A DNA stretch of 21,862 nucleotides from an uncultured Coriobacteriaceae bacterium (GTDB taxonomy: Bacteria; Actinomycetota; Coriobacteriia; Coriobacteriales; Eggerthellaceae), in NCBI GenBank assembly GCA_946623915.1, contig CAMORQ010000004.1, positions 1-21,862 on the forward strand, given 5' to 3'. Below the pieces are notes generated by a model that searched no databases, was not told the DNA's origin, and was given only the letters and a program-made list of their open reading frames with translations. Both the position numbers and the translations under genes were made by a program. Shown here in pieces: positions 6,627 to 14,699 of the stretch. Numbering within the stretch: the stretch's first letter is position 1; each line of letters begins with the position of its first letter.

Positions 6627-7857
6627 ATGGTTTCAAGCGATGAAAAACTGCGCGTCCTGATGATCAACCACTTCCCCTTGGAGGGAAGCGGCAGCGGGAC
6701 GTACACCAAAAACCTCGCCACACAGCTCGTCGAACGCGGCCACAACGTATGCGTGATCATGCCCGAAACCCGCTCCGACTTCCCGCGCTACGAAGGAGTG
6801 CGCTTGCATCCGGTGTATTTCACTGCGGACAGCGATGCGCATGGGGCCTTACCCGAATCGGCGCTGCCGTTCAACTTCCCGTGCTTCACCACGCATCCGC
6901 AGTCGACCACCACGTTCGATGTTTATCCTCAGACCAGATTCATTTGTATCTTGATGCGTTTCGCTGCGCCATCGAGCAAAAGGTGGCCGAGTTCAAACCC
7001 GACCTCGTTCATGGTCAGCATGTTTGGATGCTGTCCGCACTGGCATCGGAAACAAACCTGCCATTGGTGCTTACAGCACACGGAACCGACTTGATGGGCT
7101 GCGACAAGTGGCCCCACTGGCGAACGTACGCGAAGCGCGCCATGGACGCCTGCGAGCGGGTGATATGCATATCACTCGACAACGAGCGCCTGGTTCGCCA
7201 GATGTTCCCAGAACACTCGCCCAAGGTTGCGCTGATGAGCAACGGCTACAACCCTGCCATCTTCTTCGTGCAGGACATCGACAGAAAGCGCGTGCTCGAA
7301 CCGTACGGCATCGACCCATCCGGGATGCGCGTCGTGCTTTTTGCGGGAAAGCTGACCGACTTCAACGGAGTAGATGTGCTGCTCGACGCGGCAGCGCGCT
7401 ACGAAAGCACCATGAGCAACGTCCTTACCCTGATCGCAGGCGACGGCGAACTGCGCGAGGCGCTACACCAGCAGGCAAAGAGACTGAATCTGCCTCGGCG
7501 CATTTCCTGGGCAACGTCGTCCAGGACGAGCTCTGTCGGCTTTATAACAGCGCCGATGTCGACATTGTTCCAAGCCGACGAGAGCCGTTCGGACTGGTGG
7601 CCATCGAGGCTATCGCCTGCGGCACACCCGTGGTGGCAACTAACGAAGGAGGCCTTCCCGATTTCGTGAACGATTCGGTAGGTGCGCTCGTGCCCGTCGA
7701 GGACGCCGACGCCCTGGCCGATGCCATCACAGGAACCCTTCAACGCGCCGACAACGACCCTTCCTGGCGCACCAAGATTGCCGAGTACGCCGCAAGCTAC
7801 TCTCAAGCAAACATTGTGTGCGAGCTAGAGGAACTCTACCGAAGCGTCCTTTCGTAA
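6627..7857 (+). pseudogene. GT4-family glycosyltransferase with two frameshifts
   Basis: The product would be about 410 residues with a GT-B fold. It starts MVSSDEKLRVLMINHFPLEG in the first frame, with a GSGTYTKNLATQL donor-site loop. Family similarity then jumps frame near 6921-6926 (TTTFDV to LSSDQIHLYLDAF). It continues through FKPDLVHGQH, LTAHGTDL and VVLFAGKLTDFNGVDVLLDA, and jumps again near 7490-7500 (LNLP to AHFLGNVVQDEL). The C-terminus carries the GT4 signature EPFGLVAIEAIACGTPVVATNEGG. Both shifts look like single-base losses, net -2, so no intact frame exists. The likely role was sugar transfer to cell-envelope glycans or lipids. It may be a true pseudogene, or a read error at both sites. 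The neighbouring gene is also damaged, which favours decay. Confidence 0.8.
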
Positions 7858-7959
7858 GAGCGGCACAGGGCCAACGGCCCATTTGGACGGGCATACAGTG
7901 CAATGGATGGCGCGCATTGCCTCTATCCACAGTAGAACCGACAACCAAAAGAGGTGTCT

Positions 7960-8715
7960 ATGAAAAATCCGCGCTCTTCAGCATCGTGACCTTGCTTGTT
8001 TCCGCATTGCTGGCCTTTGGACCTGTAAGTGCGACCGCCGCAACAGACGACGATGGCGCCACGGCGCAAACCTTAAGCATCGGATCCAACGATAAAGCCG
8101 TGCGCACGGTCATGCTTTACCTGTGCGGGTCCAATCTGGAAACGGACAGCGGCATGGGCACCCACAACCTTCTCCAGATTCTGAGCTCCAACTTCAACGA
8201 AGACGACGACGTGCGTTTCATCGTGATGACCGGCGGCTCGAACGCGTGGCACCTGAAGAACAGCTACCTGGTGGACCCGAATTCCTCCGCAAATCCGACC
8301 AGCATAAGCACCGAATACAACCAGATTTGGGAAGCGAAGGGGGCTCGATGCCCCGAAGAACCCCGGCAAGCTCGTGCTCCTGGACCGCGATGGCGTGACC
8401 GGCGACGGGAATGCTGCCAAGAAGGCGGAAAACGAGCTGATGAGCGACCCAGAAACGCTCAAAGCCTTCATCGATTACTGCGTGGCCAACTACCCCGCTG
8501 AAACATACGATCTGATCCTCTGGGACCACGGCTTCGGCCCCATGAACTCCTTCGCCACCGACCAGCACAACGAAGCCGAGACCATAACCCTTGACGAACC
8601 CATCGACGTGTTCGGCGATGATGGCCAACCCGTTGTAGCACTTGCAGCATTGGCCATGATTGCGCTCGCGAGCGCAGGAGCAGCAGCCGCACGCCGTCGC
8701 GATCCGAATGTGTAA
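7960..8715 (+). pseudogene. clostripain-like (C11) secreted cysteine peptidase, frameshifted and internally deleted
   Basis: The ATG at 7960 follows AGAGGTG. The first codons are out of frame with the rest: a run of five A at 7963-7967 would need six to read MKKSALFSIVTLLVSALLAFG, a signal peptide ending in SATAA. The mature part has the C11 start AVRTVMLYLCGSNLETDSG, then TGGSNAWH. A second shift lies in a run of five G at 8339-8343, where four would restore the frame into GKLVLLDRDGV. The histidine block DLILWDHGFGP is present, but the later region that holds the catalytic Cys is missing. The frame instead runs into EPIDVFGDDGQP and a C-terminal membrane anchor (VALAALAMIALASAG, then RRR). 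So there are two frameshifts and a large internal loss. It cannot encode an active C11 peptidase. Exact deletion ends are not visible. Confidence 0.75.
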
Positions 8716-8724
8716 CAACGACGC

Positions 8725-8775
8725 GTCGCTGCCGTTGCACTGCCCGCTTGCGAGCACCAGCGCGACGGCAGCGAC
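8725..8775 (+). terminator. 11-bp inverted repeat after the C11 pseudogene
   Basis: GTCGCTGCCGT (8725-8735) and ACGGCAGCGAC (8765-8775) are perfectly complementary, with a 29-nt loop, starting 9 nt after the stop. No T-run follows. It lies between two converging genes and may end transcription from either side. Confidence 0.4.
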
Positions 8776-8822
8776 TAGCTATCTAGCCGTCTAGCTACCG
8801 CGCGGAATCGCGCCAGCACGGT

Positions 8823-9245
8823 TTATTCGAAGCACTCCATGCCGACCGCGAACTCCGGCATCGCTTCGCGCGCGGCGGCGATGAGCGCATCGAATTGCGC
8901 ACGCGGCGGAATGCCGCCGTTGCCCGAGTAGAGCACAATGTCGTTGCGGTCCAGATCGTCAATGTCGAGCGTCCATACAAGCCCGGGCACCTGGTCGGGA
9001 TCTTCGTCGCCATAATGCTCGGTCCACTGCTCGATGCCCGCTTCCGCTATGGCCTTGGCGATAATCCGCTCGCCTTCCTCGATCGAAACGGGAGGCTCCG
9101 TTTCAACGGGATCATCGTCGCCCACCATGGCGAAGAACTCCACGTCCCAATGGTCGTCCTTGCGCCAGAACGTCACCCACGTTTGGTCGAACCCCGCGCT
9201 GAAGTTGATGCCGAACACACCGATCTGCTTCACATCGAGTTCCAT
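8823..9245 (-). CDS. small acidic protein of unknown function
   Basis: A 140-residue, strongly acidic protein with no signal peptide or membrane segment, so probably cytoplasmic. The ATG at 9245 follows AAAGGGG at 8 nt, and a perfect TATAAT lies upstream. It begins MELDVKQIGVFGINFSAGFD and has Asp/Glu-rich stretches (GDDDPVETEPP, GDEDPDQVPG, LDIDDLDRNDIVLYSG). Charged and aromatic residues alternate in a way that suggests a compact alpha/beta fold. I do not recognise a family. It is a single gene between a converging pseudogene and the EamA exporter gene. GC-rich codon use and good start signals support it as a real gene. Confidence 0.7.
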   Translation of the reverse strand: MELDVKQIGVFGINFSAGFDQTWVTFWRKDDHWDVEFFAMVGDDDPVETEPPVSIEEGERIIAKAIAEAGIEQWTEHYGDEDPDQVPGLVWTLDIDDLDRNDIVLYSGNGGIPPRAQFDALIAAAREAMPEFAVGMECFE

Positions 9246-9305
9246 GGAAATCCCCTTTCGTCACGCGATTGAGCGCATATTCACACATGGCCAACTTTCC
9301 TTTTG

Positions 9306-9311
9306 ATTATA
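9306..9311 (-). promoter_or_regulatory. -10 box of the acidic-protein gene
   Basis: The minus strand reads a perfect TATAAT. A start near 9299 would give a 5' leader of about 55 nt with the ribosome site at its end. The -35 (around TGCTGG) is not convincing. Confidence 0.5.
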
Positions 9312-9378
9312 CGCCCTTCTCGACAGCCAGCACACAGCGTCCCGCGAGCGGAGACGCGTGGAGTGCGCGAGCGTGAAA

Positions 9379-9417
9379 GGAGGCATTTCACGGACGTGCA
9401 TCGCGTGAAATACCTCC
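9379..9417 (-). terminator. 14-bp hairpin between the EamA and acidic-protein genes
   Basis: GGAGGCATTTCACG (9379-9392) faces CGTGAAATACCTCC (9404-9417), complementary except for one position, with an 11-nt loop. Read on the minus strand the 3' arm is followed by TTTC. It lies downstream of the EamA exporter gene and is probably its terminator. Confidence 0.45.
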
Positions 9418-9494
9418 GATGATTCGTTCGCCGTCCCTGCTCACACAGGCCCTCGCACGGGCGCAAAACCCCCTTGGCACCCCCGACCTGTCTC

Positions 9495-9525
9495 CATTCA
9501 CGTGCTGAACCGGCTTTCGTGAATG
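9495..9525. repeat. 8-bp inverted repeat after the EamA gene
   Basis: CATTCACG (9495-9502) and CGTGAATG (9518-9525) are perfectly complementary around a 15-nt loop, about 32 nt after the EamA stop. It may be part of a bipartite terminator. There is no T-run. Confidence 0.35.
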
Positions 9526-9556
9526 TTGCGACAAACTGAGGATTTAAGGAGATTTG

Positions 9557-10444
9557 CTAGTGCAGTGCGTGCGCTGCAGCCGGTCGGCGATGCAGGGCAT
9601 CAGCCACTTCGCCTGCCGCGGCGCCCGCCACCACTAGAACGGCGCCGGCGATTTGTACGGGAGTCAGGATTTCACCCAAGAACAAGGCCGCCATAAGAAC
9701 CGCCGACACCGGCTCCAGGTACCCGCACACGGCAACGCGCTGGGCCGCCAGGTTGCCTATGGAGCTGAAATACAGGTAGCATCCAAGGCCCGTGTTCACC
9801 AAACCCAGCACCAGAATCGCGGGCCAGTCCGCGGGCTGCACCTGCAGAGAGATTCCCTGGGTGAACGCCGTTGCCAAGCAGGCCGTTGCGCAAGCGGCAG
9901 CCAGCTGCACAAGCGATTTCTCCAACCCGCCCAGGCCCGTCGCCTTCTTGTTCAGCACGATCATGCCCGCCAGGCACACCGCAGAACCCAGACCGCAGGC
10001 AATTCCCTCTACAGGAACGCTTCCGGCCGAACCCGTTCCGTTCGCGAGCACGATCCCTGCGAGCACGGCCACGAACCCACCCACGCGTACCGCCGTCAGC
10101 TTTTCGCCGAACAAAACAGGCGAAAGCGCCATCACCAAAACCGGTCCGCAATAGTACAGAAGAGAAGGCAGCCCCACGCCGGCAACGGTGTAAGCATGGA
10201 ACAGCAGCATCCACGCAACACCCAGGCATGCGCCCGACCCTACCACGAGCACGTAATCGCGCGTGTGCGCCTTGCCCGCAAAGTGATTGCGCCCAATTGC
10301 GAACAGCGCGCCTAGGAACAAGGTCCCAAGCAGTGTGCGCAGCACCACGATTTCGTGGCTGGGCAACGCGATCTGCGCGGCCACCACACCATTCGATCCG
10401 AACAGCACGAGCGAGGCGATGAATTTCAGGAAGTCCTTCTTCAT
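9557..10444 (-). CDS. EamA/DMT-family small-molecule exporter
   Basis: A 295-residue inner-membrane protein with about ten hydrophobic helices in two EamA repeats. The first repeat covers residues about 5-135, with PSLLYYCGPVLVMALSPVLFGEKLT. The second covers about 150-280, with GYLEPVSAVLMAALFLGEILTPVQIAGAVLVV. The repeated end of each half (GEKLT and GEILT blocks followed by a last helix) is typical of the drug/metabolite transporter superfamily. Substrates of such proteins range from amino acids to metabolites and cannot be called here. The start at 10444 gives MKKDFLKFIASLVLFGSNG. A -10 box sits 7 nt upstream, so the mRNA may be leaderless. It is divergent from a LysR gene with a 92-nt shared region, so that regulator probably controls it. 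Confidence 0.88.
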   Translation of the reverse strand: MKKDFLKFIASLVLFGSNGVVAAQIALPSHEIVVLRTLLGTLFLGALFAIGRNHFAGKAHTRDYVLVVGSGACLGVAWMLLFHAYTVAGVGLPSLLYYCGPVLVMALSPVLFGEKLTAVRVGGFVAVLAGIVLANGTGSAGSVPVEGIACGLGSAVCLAGMIVLNKKATGLGGLEKSLVQLAAACATACLATAFTQGISLQVQPADWPAILVLGLVNTGLGCYLYFSSIGNLAAQRVAVCGYLEPVSAVLMAALFLGEILTPVQIAGAVLVVAGAAAGEVADALHRRPAAAHALH

Positions 10445-10451
10445 GCTATTC

Positions 10452-10480
10452 AGTATGGCGCGTATGATATATTGCGTAAA
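10452..10480 (-). promoter_or_regulatory. promoter of the EamA gene, probably leaderless
   Basis: On the minus strand TTTACG (10480-10475) and CATACT (10457-10452) are 17 bp apart. The -10 ends 7 nt before the ATG at 10444 and there is no purine-rich ribosome site. Confidence 0.45.
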
Positions 10481-10502
10481 GCGGAATTATTTCAATATAA
10501 CT

Positions 10503-10517
10503 TTGCATTATCTGCAA
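10503..10517. promoter_or_regulatory. candidate LysR-type binding dyad
   Basis: TTGCATTATCTGCAA is a 5-5-5 dyad containing the T-N11-A pattern of LysR-family sites. It lies 19 nt before the lysR-type start codon and within the shared divergent region, so it could serve autoregulation and control of the exporter. Confidence 0.5.
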
Positions 10518-10536
10518 TGTTAGAAAGAGACATGGG

Positions 10537-11412
10537 ATGGATACCGGGCTTCAGAAATACCGCGCCATCGTAATGGCCGCCGACACCGGGAGCATCGTGC
10601 ACGCCGCCGAGAAGCTCGATTATTCTGTATCGAGCATAAGCCGTATGATCGCCGACGTGGAGGCAGACTGCGGCCTGCGCCTCTTCGAACGCAGCAAGAC
10701 CGGCGTGACGCCCACCCAAGAGGGGCTGCGCATGATCGCGCGGGCTCGCTCCATCGTCGCCGAATGCGACCGGTTCGAAGAAGAGGCCGCCTCGCTGGCC
10801 GGTGCAGAGGTTGGCACGGTGCGCGTAGGCACCATTGCAAGCGTATCCACGCATGTCCTTCCGCCTGCACTCAAGCAACTCCGGGAACAGCATCCGGGAA
10901 TCGTCTGCGAACTGTTGCTTGGTGACTATGCCGAAATAGAGTCATGGCTTGCCGATGGCAGCGTAGACCTCGGAACTTTGCGCATGCCAGCAACCGCCGG
11001 ATACGACACGATTTCCCTGATCAACGACCAGCACGTAGCAATTCTTCCCGCTGACCATCCGGCCGCCAAGAAGAAGCGCTTCCCTTTATCGGGGTTCAGC
11101 AAGGAGCCGTTCATATCGCTTGAGCGCGGTATGGTTTCGGAAGTCGCCGAGCTGTTCGCACGCAACAACGTGACGGTCTCCCCTACGTTTACCGCCTGGG
11201 ACGACTACACCATCATGGCCATGGTGGAGGCGGGACTGGGCCTTGCGATTCTTCCTTCGATCATGTTGCAGCGGTGCGCATACAACGTCGTGGCGCTTCC
11301 GCTCACCGTGACTGCAAAAAGGCAGATTGTCATGGCGTGGCGCAACGACCACATCCCGTCCCCCGCAACTCAGGCTTTCTTGGAAACGCTGCCGCGGGTG
11401 GAAGCGCTATAG
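10537..11412 (+). CDS. LysR-family transcriptional regulator
   Basis: A 291-residue DNA-binding protein. Residues about 5-62 form the winged helix-turn-helix (GSIVHAAEKLDYSVSSISRM, then LRLFERSKTGVTPTQEG). Residues about 90-290 are the periplasmic-binding-like effector domain, with VRVGTIASVSTHVLPPAL, DLGTLRMP and MVEAGLGLAILPSIML. Length is normal for the family (about 300). The ATG at 10537 was chosen because it gives the standard N-terminus. An ATG at 10531 is in frame and would add two residues. It is divergent from the EamA exporter, the usual arrangement for a LysR protein and its target. The effector is unknown. Confidence 0.9.
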   Translation: MDTGLQKYRAIVMAADTGSIVHAAEKLDYSVSSISRMIADVEADCGLRLFERSKTGVTPTQEGLRMIARARSIVAECDRFEEEAASLAGAEVGTVRVGTIASVSTHVLPPALKQLREQHPGIVCELLLGDYAEIESWLADGSVDLGTLRMPATAGYDTISLINDQHVAILPADHPAAKKKRFPLSGFSKEPFISLERGMVSEVAELFARNNVTVSPTFTAWDDYTIMAMVEAGLGLAILPSIMLQRCAYNVVALPLTVTAKRQIVMAWRNDHIPSPATQAFLETLPRVEAL

Positions 11413-11475
11413 CAAAAACACTGGAACGCCGGGGCACTCGGCAGCCTCCCGCCATAAAGATAATTTATGTATTTG

Positions 11476-11490
11476 CGCACCCTAGGTGCG
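11476..11490. promoter_or_regulatory. dyad in the promoter region of the 11529 gene
   Basis: CGCACC-CTA-GGTGCG is a perfect 6-3-6 dyad immediately upstream of a -10-like TATGCT (11493-11498). It is a candidate operator for the downstream gene. Confidence 0.4.
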
Positions 11491-11528
11491 GGTATGCTGG
11501 TGTTGTCCATCGAGGTAAGGATTTGCCG

Positions 11529-12416
11529 GTGAGCGACTACCGCAGCGACCGAATATCGCGTTACGTGATGAGCGCCTTCGCGCGTTCTGCAAGCACGGTG
11601 CGCATTCCGCGGAAAAGCCCGGGCAACAGCCGCACCGTCGCTACCGCCCGCATCGCCGTTTCCGTGCAGTACGGCAGCCACTTCGCGCTCCTTCCGTTCA
11701 AACCCATCGACATCCGCGCCGACTCGGCGGAGTGGTACGGCTACGACGATTCCGTCCCTTCCGACAAGGCTCCTTCCATCCTCGACGTGATTACACAAGT
11801 ACACGAGCTCATCTACGAGGACGCCTTCAACGAGCAGACATGCCGCACGTTGCTCGACTTAGACGAAGAGGGCATCCTACAAACCATGCTTTCGCTGCCT
11901 GGGCGCTACGCCTGCTTCGTGGTAAACGGGCAGTACGCCTACGATGAAACGAGCGAATACAGCGATATCGGATACCGCGGACTGGGCTACACGGAGACGC
12001 CCATCTACGACCTGGATGTTATCGAGATATTCTGCTTCCCGGAAAGTGTGGGCCTAGACTACTACACGTATTTCATGCGGCCCGACGGGGAATGGGCACG
12101 CTTCGCTGAGGTGGAACCGGGCGAGCCGATTACGCTGAAACACGAAGGGTTCCTTTTCGCCATCGGCGGCCCCTTCCTGCACGAGGACCGTGTCTCAAGG
12201 CGCATGGTTTCGCCTATGGTCGGGTCGCAGCTGGCCATCGTCGGCTCGAACAGCCTCGACTTCATAGACCTGGACGGCGCCGTAACCGACGAGGAGGGCA
12301 TGGCCACGTTCACATTCTACGAACCGGGCGACTATTACGTAACGGCATACGGGGGCACCACATCGCGCAGCAGAGCCAACGTGTCGCTTCCGTGGATGCC
12401 TATCATCGTGCGCTAA
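11529..12416 (+). CDS. protein of unknown function with a possible DUF4430-like domain
   Basis: A 295-residue protein. The GTG at 11529 was chosen because TAAGGA lies 7 nt upstream. The same frame continues open into lysR, which is not meaningful. The first 45 residues are basic and Ser/Arg-rich (SAFARSASTVRIPRKSPGN) with no signal peptide. The middle (SILDVITQVHELIYEDAF, FVVNGQYAYDETSEYSDIG, DLDVIEIFCFPE) weakly recalls DUF4430/transcobalamin-like domains. The last part (FIDLDGAVTDEEGMATFTFYEPGDYYVTAYGG) looks like an Ig-like bacterial surface repeat. Such proteins are usually exported, so the lack of a signal peptide may mean a lost 5' end or a wrongly chosen start. Function is not assigned. 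Confidence 0.6.
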   Translation: MSDYRSDRISRYVMSAFARSASTVRIPRKSPGNSRTVATARIAVSVQYGSHFALLPFKPIDIRADSAEWYGYDDSVPSDKAPSILDVITQVHELIYEDAFNEQTCRTLLDLDEEGILQTMLSLPGRYACFVVNGQYAYDETSEYSDIGYRGLGYTETPIYDLDVIEIFCFPESVGLDYYTYFMRPDGEWARFAEVEPGEPITLKHEGFLFAIGGPFLHEDRVSRRMVSPMVGSQLAIVGSNSLDFIDLDGAVTDEEGMATFTFYEPGDYYVTAYGGTTSRSRANVSLPWMPIIVR

Positions 12417-12450
12417 GCGGGATTGAATACCCGGTGCCAAGCGGGCTCGC

Positions 12451-13284
12451 CTACAAAGCCACCTCCGGCAGCGAAAACTCACACGGTACTCCGACCTGAC
12501 ACTTACCGCAGCCGTAATACCCTGGATAGCGCGCCTTCGATGCCTCCAGCTCCGCATGGCACGCTTGATGGTCCTTGCCTTTCTCGATCGAGATCGCATT
12601 CGCGGGGCAGCGCTTCACGCACGCGCCGCACTTGATGCAGTACTCGTATGCGTCTTTGTACGCCCGCTGCGTCACAGGCAGGGATGCGGTGGTAACAATG
12701 CTTCCCAATCGACCGGCCATGCCGCGCGTGGTGATCAGGCCGTGCGAAAGCGACAGCGTACCCAGCCCGCAGATGTAGGCCACGTGCCGCTCCGACCAGT
12801 TGCTGCGATAGGCGGCGGATGGATCGTCGTCGCGGTAGGTCGCCTTCATGTCCGGATGAATCGCAGGGCACACCGCTTCGTAGCCCTCGTTGCGCAGGAG
12901 CCGCATGGCATGCTCGCCCAAACGCATGATGAACATCTGACCCTCGATGCGACCATGGAGCCACTCTTCGGAAACAGGTCCGTCGCCCCGGTTACTTTCG
13001 CGCGCGTGTTCGGAAAACGGCAGGAAGTACGACACAACGCTTTGCGCCCCGTCCAGCCAGTCGCCGGGCAGACGCATCTGCGGCCCCACCGCATCGGGCG
13101 AGCGCATTTCCTCGAATAGCGGATCATCGGCTGCCGCCACACCGTAGAGCGGCTCGTCGAATATCTTCAGGTTCGCAGAGCTAGGGCTGAGCGCCGCCCT
13201 CAGCGAAATGAAATTCCCCGAGCTTCCTTCGATGAACCTGTTCATTTCCTGCTCGAACCATGCAAGCAAACTGGAGTCTTCCAT
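12451..13284 (-). CDS. 4Fe-4S protein related to epoxyqueuosine reductase (QueG-like)
   Basis: A 277-residue, probably cytoplasmic protein. The C-terminal third has a classic ferredoxin cluster motif, CIKCGACVKRC with Cys 216, 219, 222 and 226. Further cysteines at 242, 259, 262 and 268 (YYGCGKCQVGVPCE) complete the second cluster. The middle (HVAYICGLGTLSLSHGLITTRGMAGRLGSIVTT) matches the region before the clusters in QueG and related corrinoid-linked reductases. It is shorter than QueG (about 350-380) and lacks its C-terminal HEAT-like extension. It is therefore more likely a member of the broader double-cluster family of unknown substrate than true QueG. The ATG at 13284 follows AAGGGGG. 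Its end faces the 11529 gene across 34 nt. Confidence 0.8.
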   Translation of the reverse strand: MEDSSLLAWFEQEMNRFIEGSSGNFISLRAALSPSSANLKIFDEPLYGVAAADDPLFEEMRSPDAVGPQMRLPGDWLDGAQSVVSYFLPFSEHARESNRGDGPVSEEWLHGRIEGQMFIMRLGEHAMRLLRNEGYEAVCPAIHPDMKATYRDDDPSAAYRSNWSERHVAYICGLGTLSLSHGLITTRGMAGRLGSIVTTASLPVTQRAYKDAYEYCIKCGACVKRCPANAISIEKGKDHQACHAELEASKARYPGYYGCGKCQVGVPCEFSLPEVAL

Positions 13285-13309
13285 ACCGGCCCCCTTCTCG
13301 TCTCCCTAC

Positions 13310-13315
13310 ATTCTA
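13310..13315 (-). promoter_or_regulatory. candidate -10 box of the QueG-like gene
   Basis: The minus strand reads TAGAAT about 25 nt before the ATG, leaving room for the ribosome site. The matching -35 (TCGATT, 16 bp away) is weak. Confidence 0.4.
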
Positions 13316-13454
13316 ATCGCGATTCGTCAATAATCGACAGGAACCAAGCAGTTTTTCCGATGTCACATGCCGCCGTGTCGGGGTCGGATGCCTCGCTTGC
13401 GAAATTGCTAAGGGGGATGGCTTTCGCGATGCGGTCGCTAACCTTAACTTAATG

Positions 13455-13475
13455 ACATTGGTCCAGGACCAATGT
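13455..13475. repeat. 21-bp perfect palindrome
   Basis: CATTGGTCC and GGACCAATG flank a central A, with an extra A-T pair outside: ten pairs around one base. It lies in the 294-nt gap between the QueG-like gene and the frameshifted ATPase. It is too tightly folded to be a normal RNA hairpin and could be a protein-binding site or the end of a mobile or repetitive element. Confidence 0.55.
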
Positions 13476-13484
13476 TCCAGAATA

Positions 13485-13519
13485 TGAGACACCGACCTGT
13501 CCCCTGTCTCAGTGTCTCA
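13485..13519. repeat. 8-bp inverted repeat with short direct repeats
   Basis: TGAGACAC (13485-13492) and GTGTCTCA (13512-13519) are perfectly complementary. The right side repeats TGTCTCA-like units (around 13505, 13513 and 13521). The TGTCCCCTGTCTCA wording resembles sequences that flank transposases in many genomes, from memory only, so it may be an element remnant. Confidence 0.45.
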
Positions 13520-13578
13520 ATGTCTATCTCAGTCCCGGCGGCAAGAGGGCGGGCGCCGGGCAACGCTCGCTTGCTTCG

Positions 13579-14692
13579 CTACAGATCAAGCTTGTGCAAG
13601 TCTTCGAACGCGCAGACCAGCCCGTGCGAGGTTTCGAACGTCTCGCTGCCGGCGTACACGACGACGCGACGCTCCTTGGGCACGCCCAGGGCGTCGCAAA
13701 CGGCGTCGAGATTCTTGAAGAATTTGGGTGAATACGTCGACGAGCTCGAGTTCGCGGGCGCGCCTTTTTCCACAACGACGTCAATCTCCCTACCGGATGA
13801 GTCGCGCCAGAAGAAAAGCTTCGGCCTGCGGCCGCGGGCGAAGTAGGCTTTGGAGATCTCCTCCAAGACTGCAGTCTCGAACAAGGCTCCTCTGCTTGAC
13901 GCCAGGTAGAGTTCGTCGGCAGACTCGATTCCCAGCAGGTTGCAAATGAGCCCAGTGTCGCGCAAGTATAGTTTGGGGGTCTTTACCAGGCGCTTGCCCA
14001 GGTTCCGGTAATAGGGTTGGAGGCGTTGGATGAGGAAACTCGACTCGAGCACGGAAAGCCATCCCCTTGACCGTGTTTATGGCCACACCGCAGTCTCGTG
14101 ACAGCGACTCTATGTTGAGCATTTCGGCGTTTCGCGCGGCGCAGAGCGCGAGCAACCGCTCGAATTCGGCGAGTTTCTCGACCCTGCTCGTCTGGCGGAC
14201 GTCGCGTTCTATATATGTTTGGATGTAGCTCGGATAGTAATCGGCGGGGTTGATGTGTTTGTCGTAAATGCGAGGATACCCACCGGCGAACAGCCATTCG
14301 TTGAGATTCGTCGGCTGAAAAGCCGCCTCTTTCAGCTCGTGAAATGAGAACGGCAGCAGGTTTAGAACGGCGGCCCTTCCAGCAAGCGATTGATCAATCG
14401 CCTCCATGAGCAGAAAATTCTGCGAACCGGACACGACAAACTGCCCGGGTTCCCCTGTCTCGTCGACTATCCCCTGAACGTACGAGAAGAGCGAGGGCGC
14501 ACGTTGAGCCTCGTCGATGATGGTCTGCCTGCCGAATCGAGCGAGAAACGACCGCGGGTCATCCACCGCAAACGCCCTCAAGTCGGCATCTTCGAGGGAA
14601 ACGTATGAGTAATTGGGAAACAAGGCCTTAGCGAGCGTAGATTTGCCGCTCTGCCTGGGGCCCGTTATCGAGACGACGATCGAAGGGACCAC
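13579..14692 (-). pseudogene. AAA ATPase with DUF4143 domain, frameshifted and probably 5'-truncated
   Basis: The N-terminal half starts at a GTG at 14692 without a clear ribosome site and at once enters VVSITGPRQSGKSTLAKALF (Walker A at residues 11-18). Walker B-like RQTIIDEAQRAP and a sensor region VVSGSQNFLLM follow. DUF4143 begins near YIERDVRQTSRVEKL. Near 14058-14066 one extra base shifts the frame: INTVKG should continue WLSVLESSFLIQRLQPYY, which is read in the other frame and runs normally to LVCAFEDLHKLDL and the stop at 13579. Family members usually have about 20 residues before the Walker A strand, so the 5' end also looks cut, exactly where the next gene begins. These ATPases are common accessory genes of unclear function. 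Confidence 0.78.
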
Positions 14693-14699
14693 CGTGCCG

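Larger units (their letters stand above)
9246..9556. other. intergenic region with promoter and two hairpins
   Basis: This 311-nt stretch holds no convincing gene. It contains the promoter of the acidic protein and two inverted repeats listed separately. The short frames crossing it lack ribosome sites and family resemblance. Confidence 0.5.

Noticed and set aside
11490..11570. Cobalamin or other riboswitch before the 11529 gene
   Set aside because: GCCGGTGAG wording recalls part of a cobalamin riboswitch, but the other conserved boxes are not visible and the region is better read as promoter and start of the gene.
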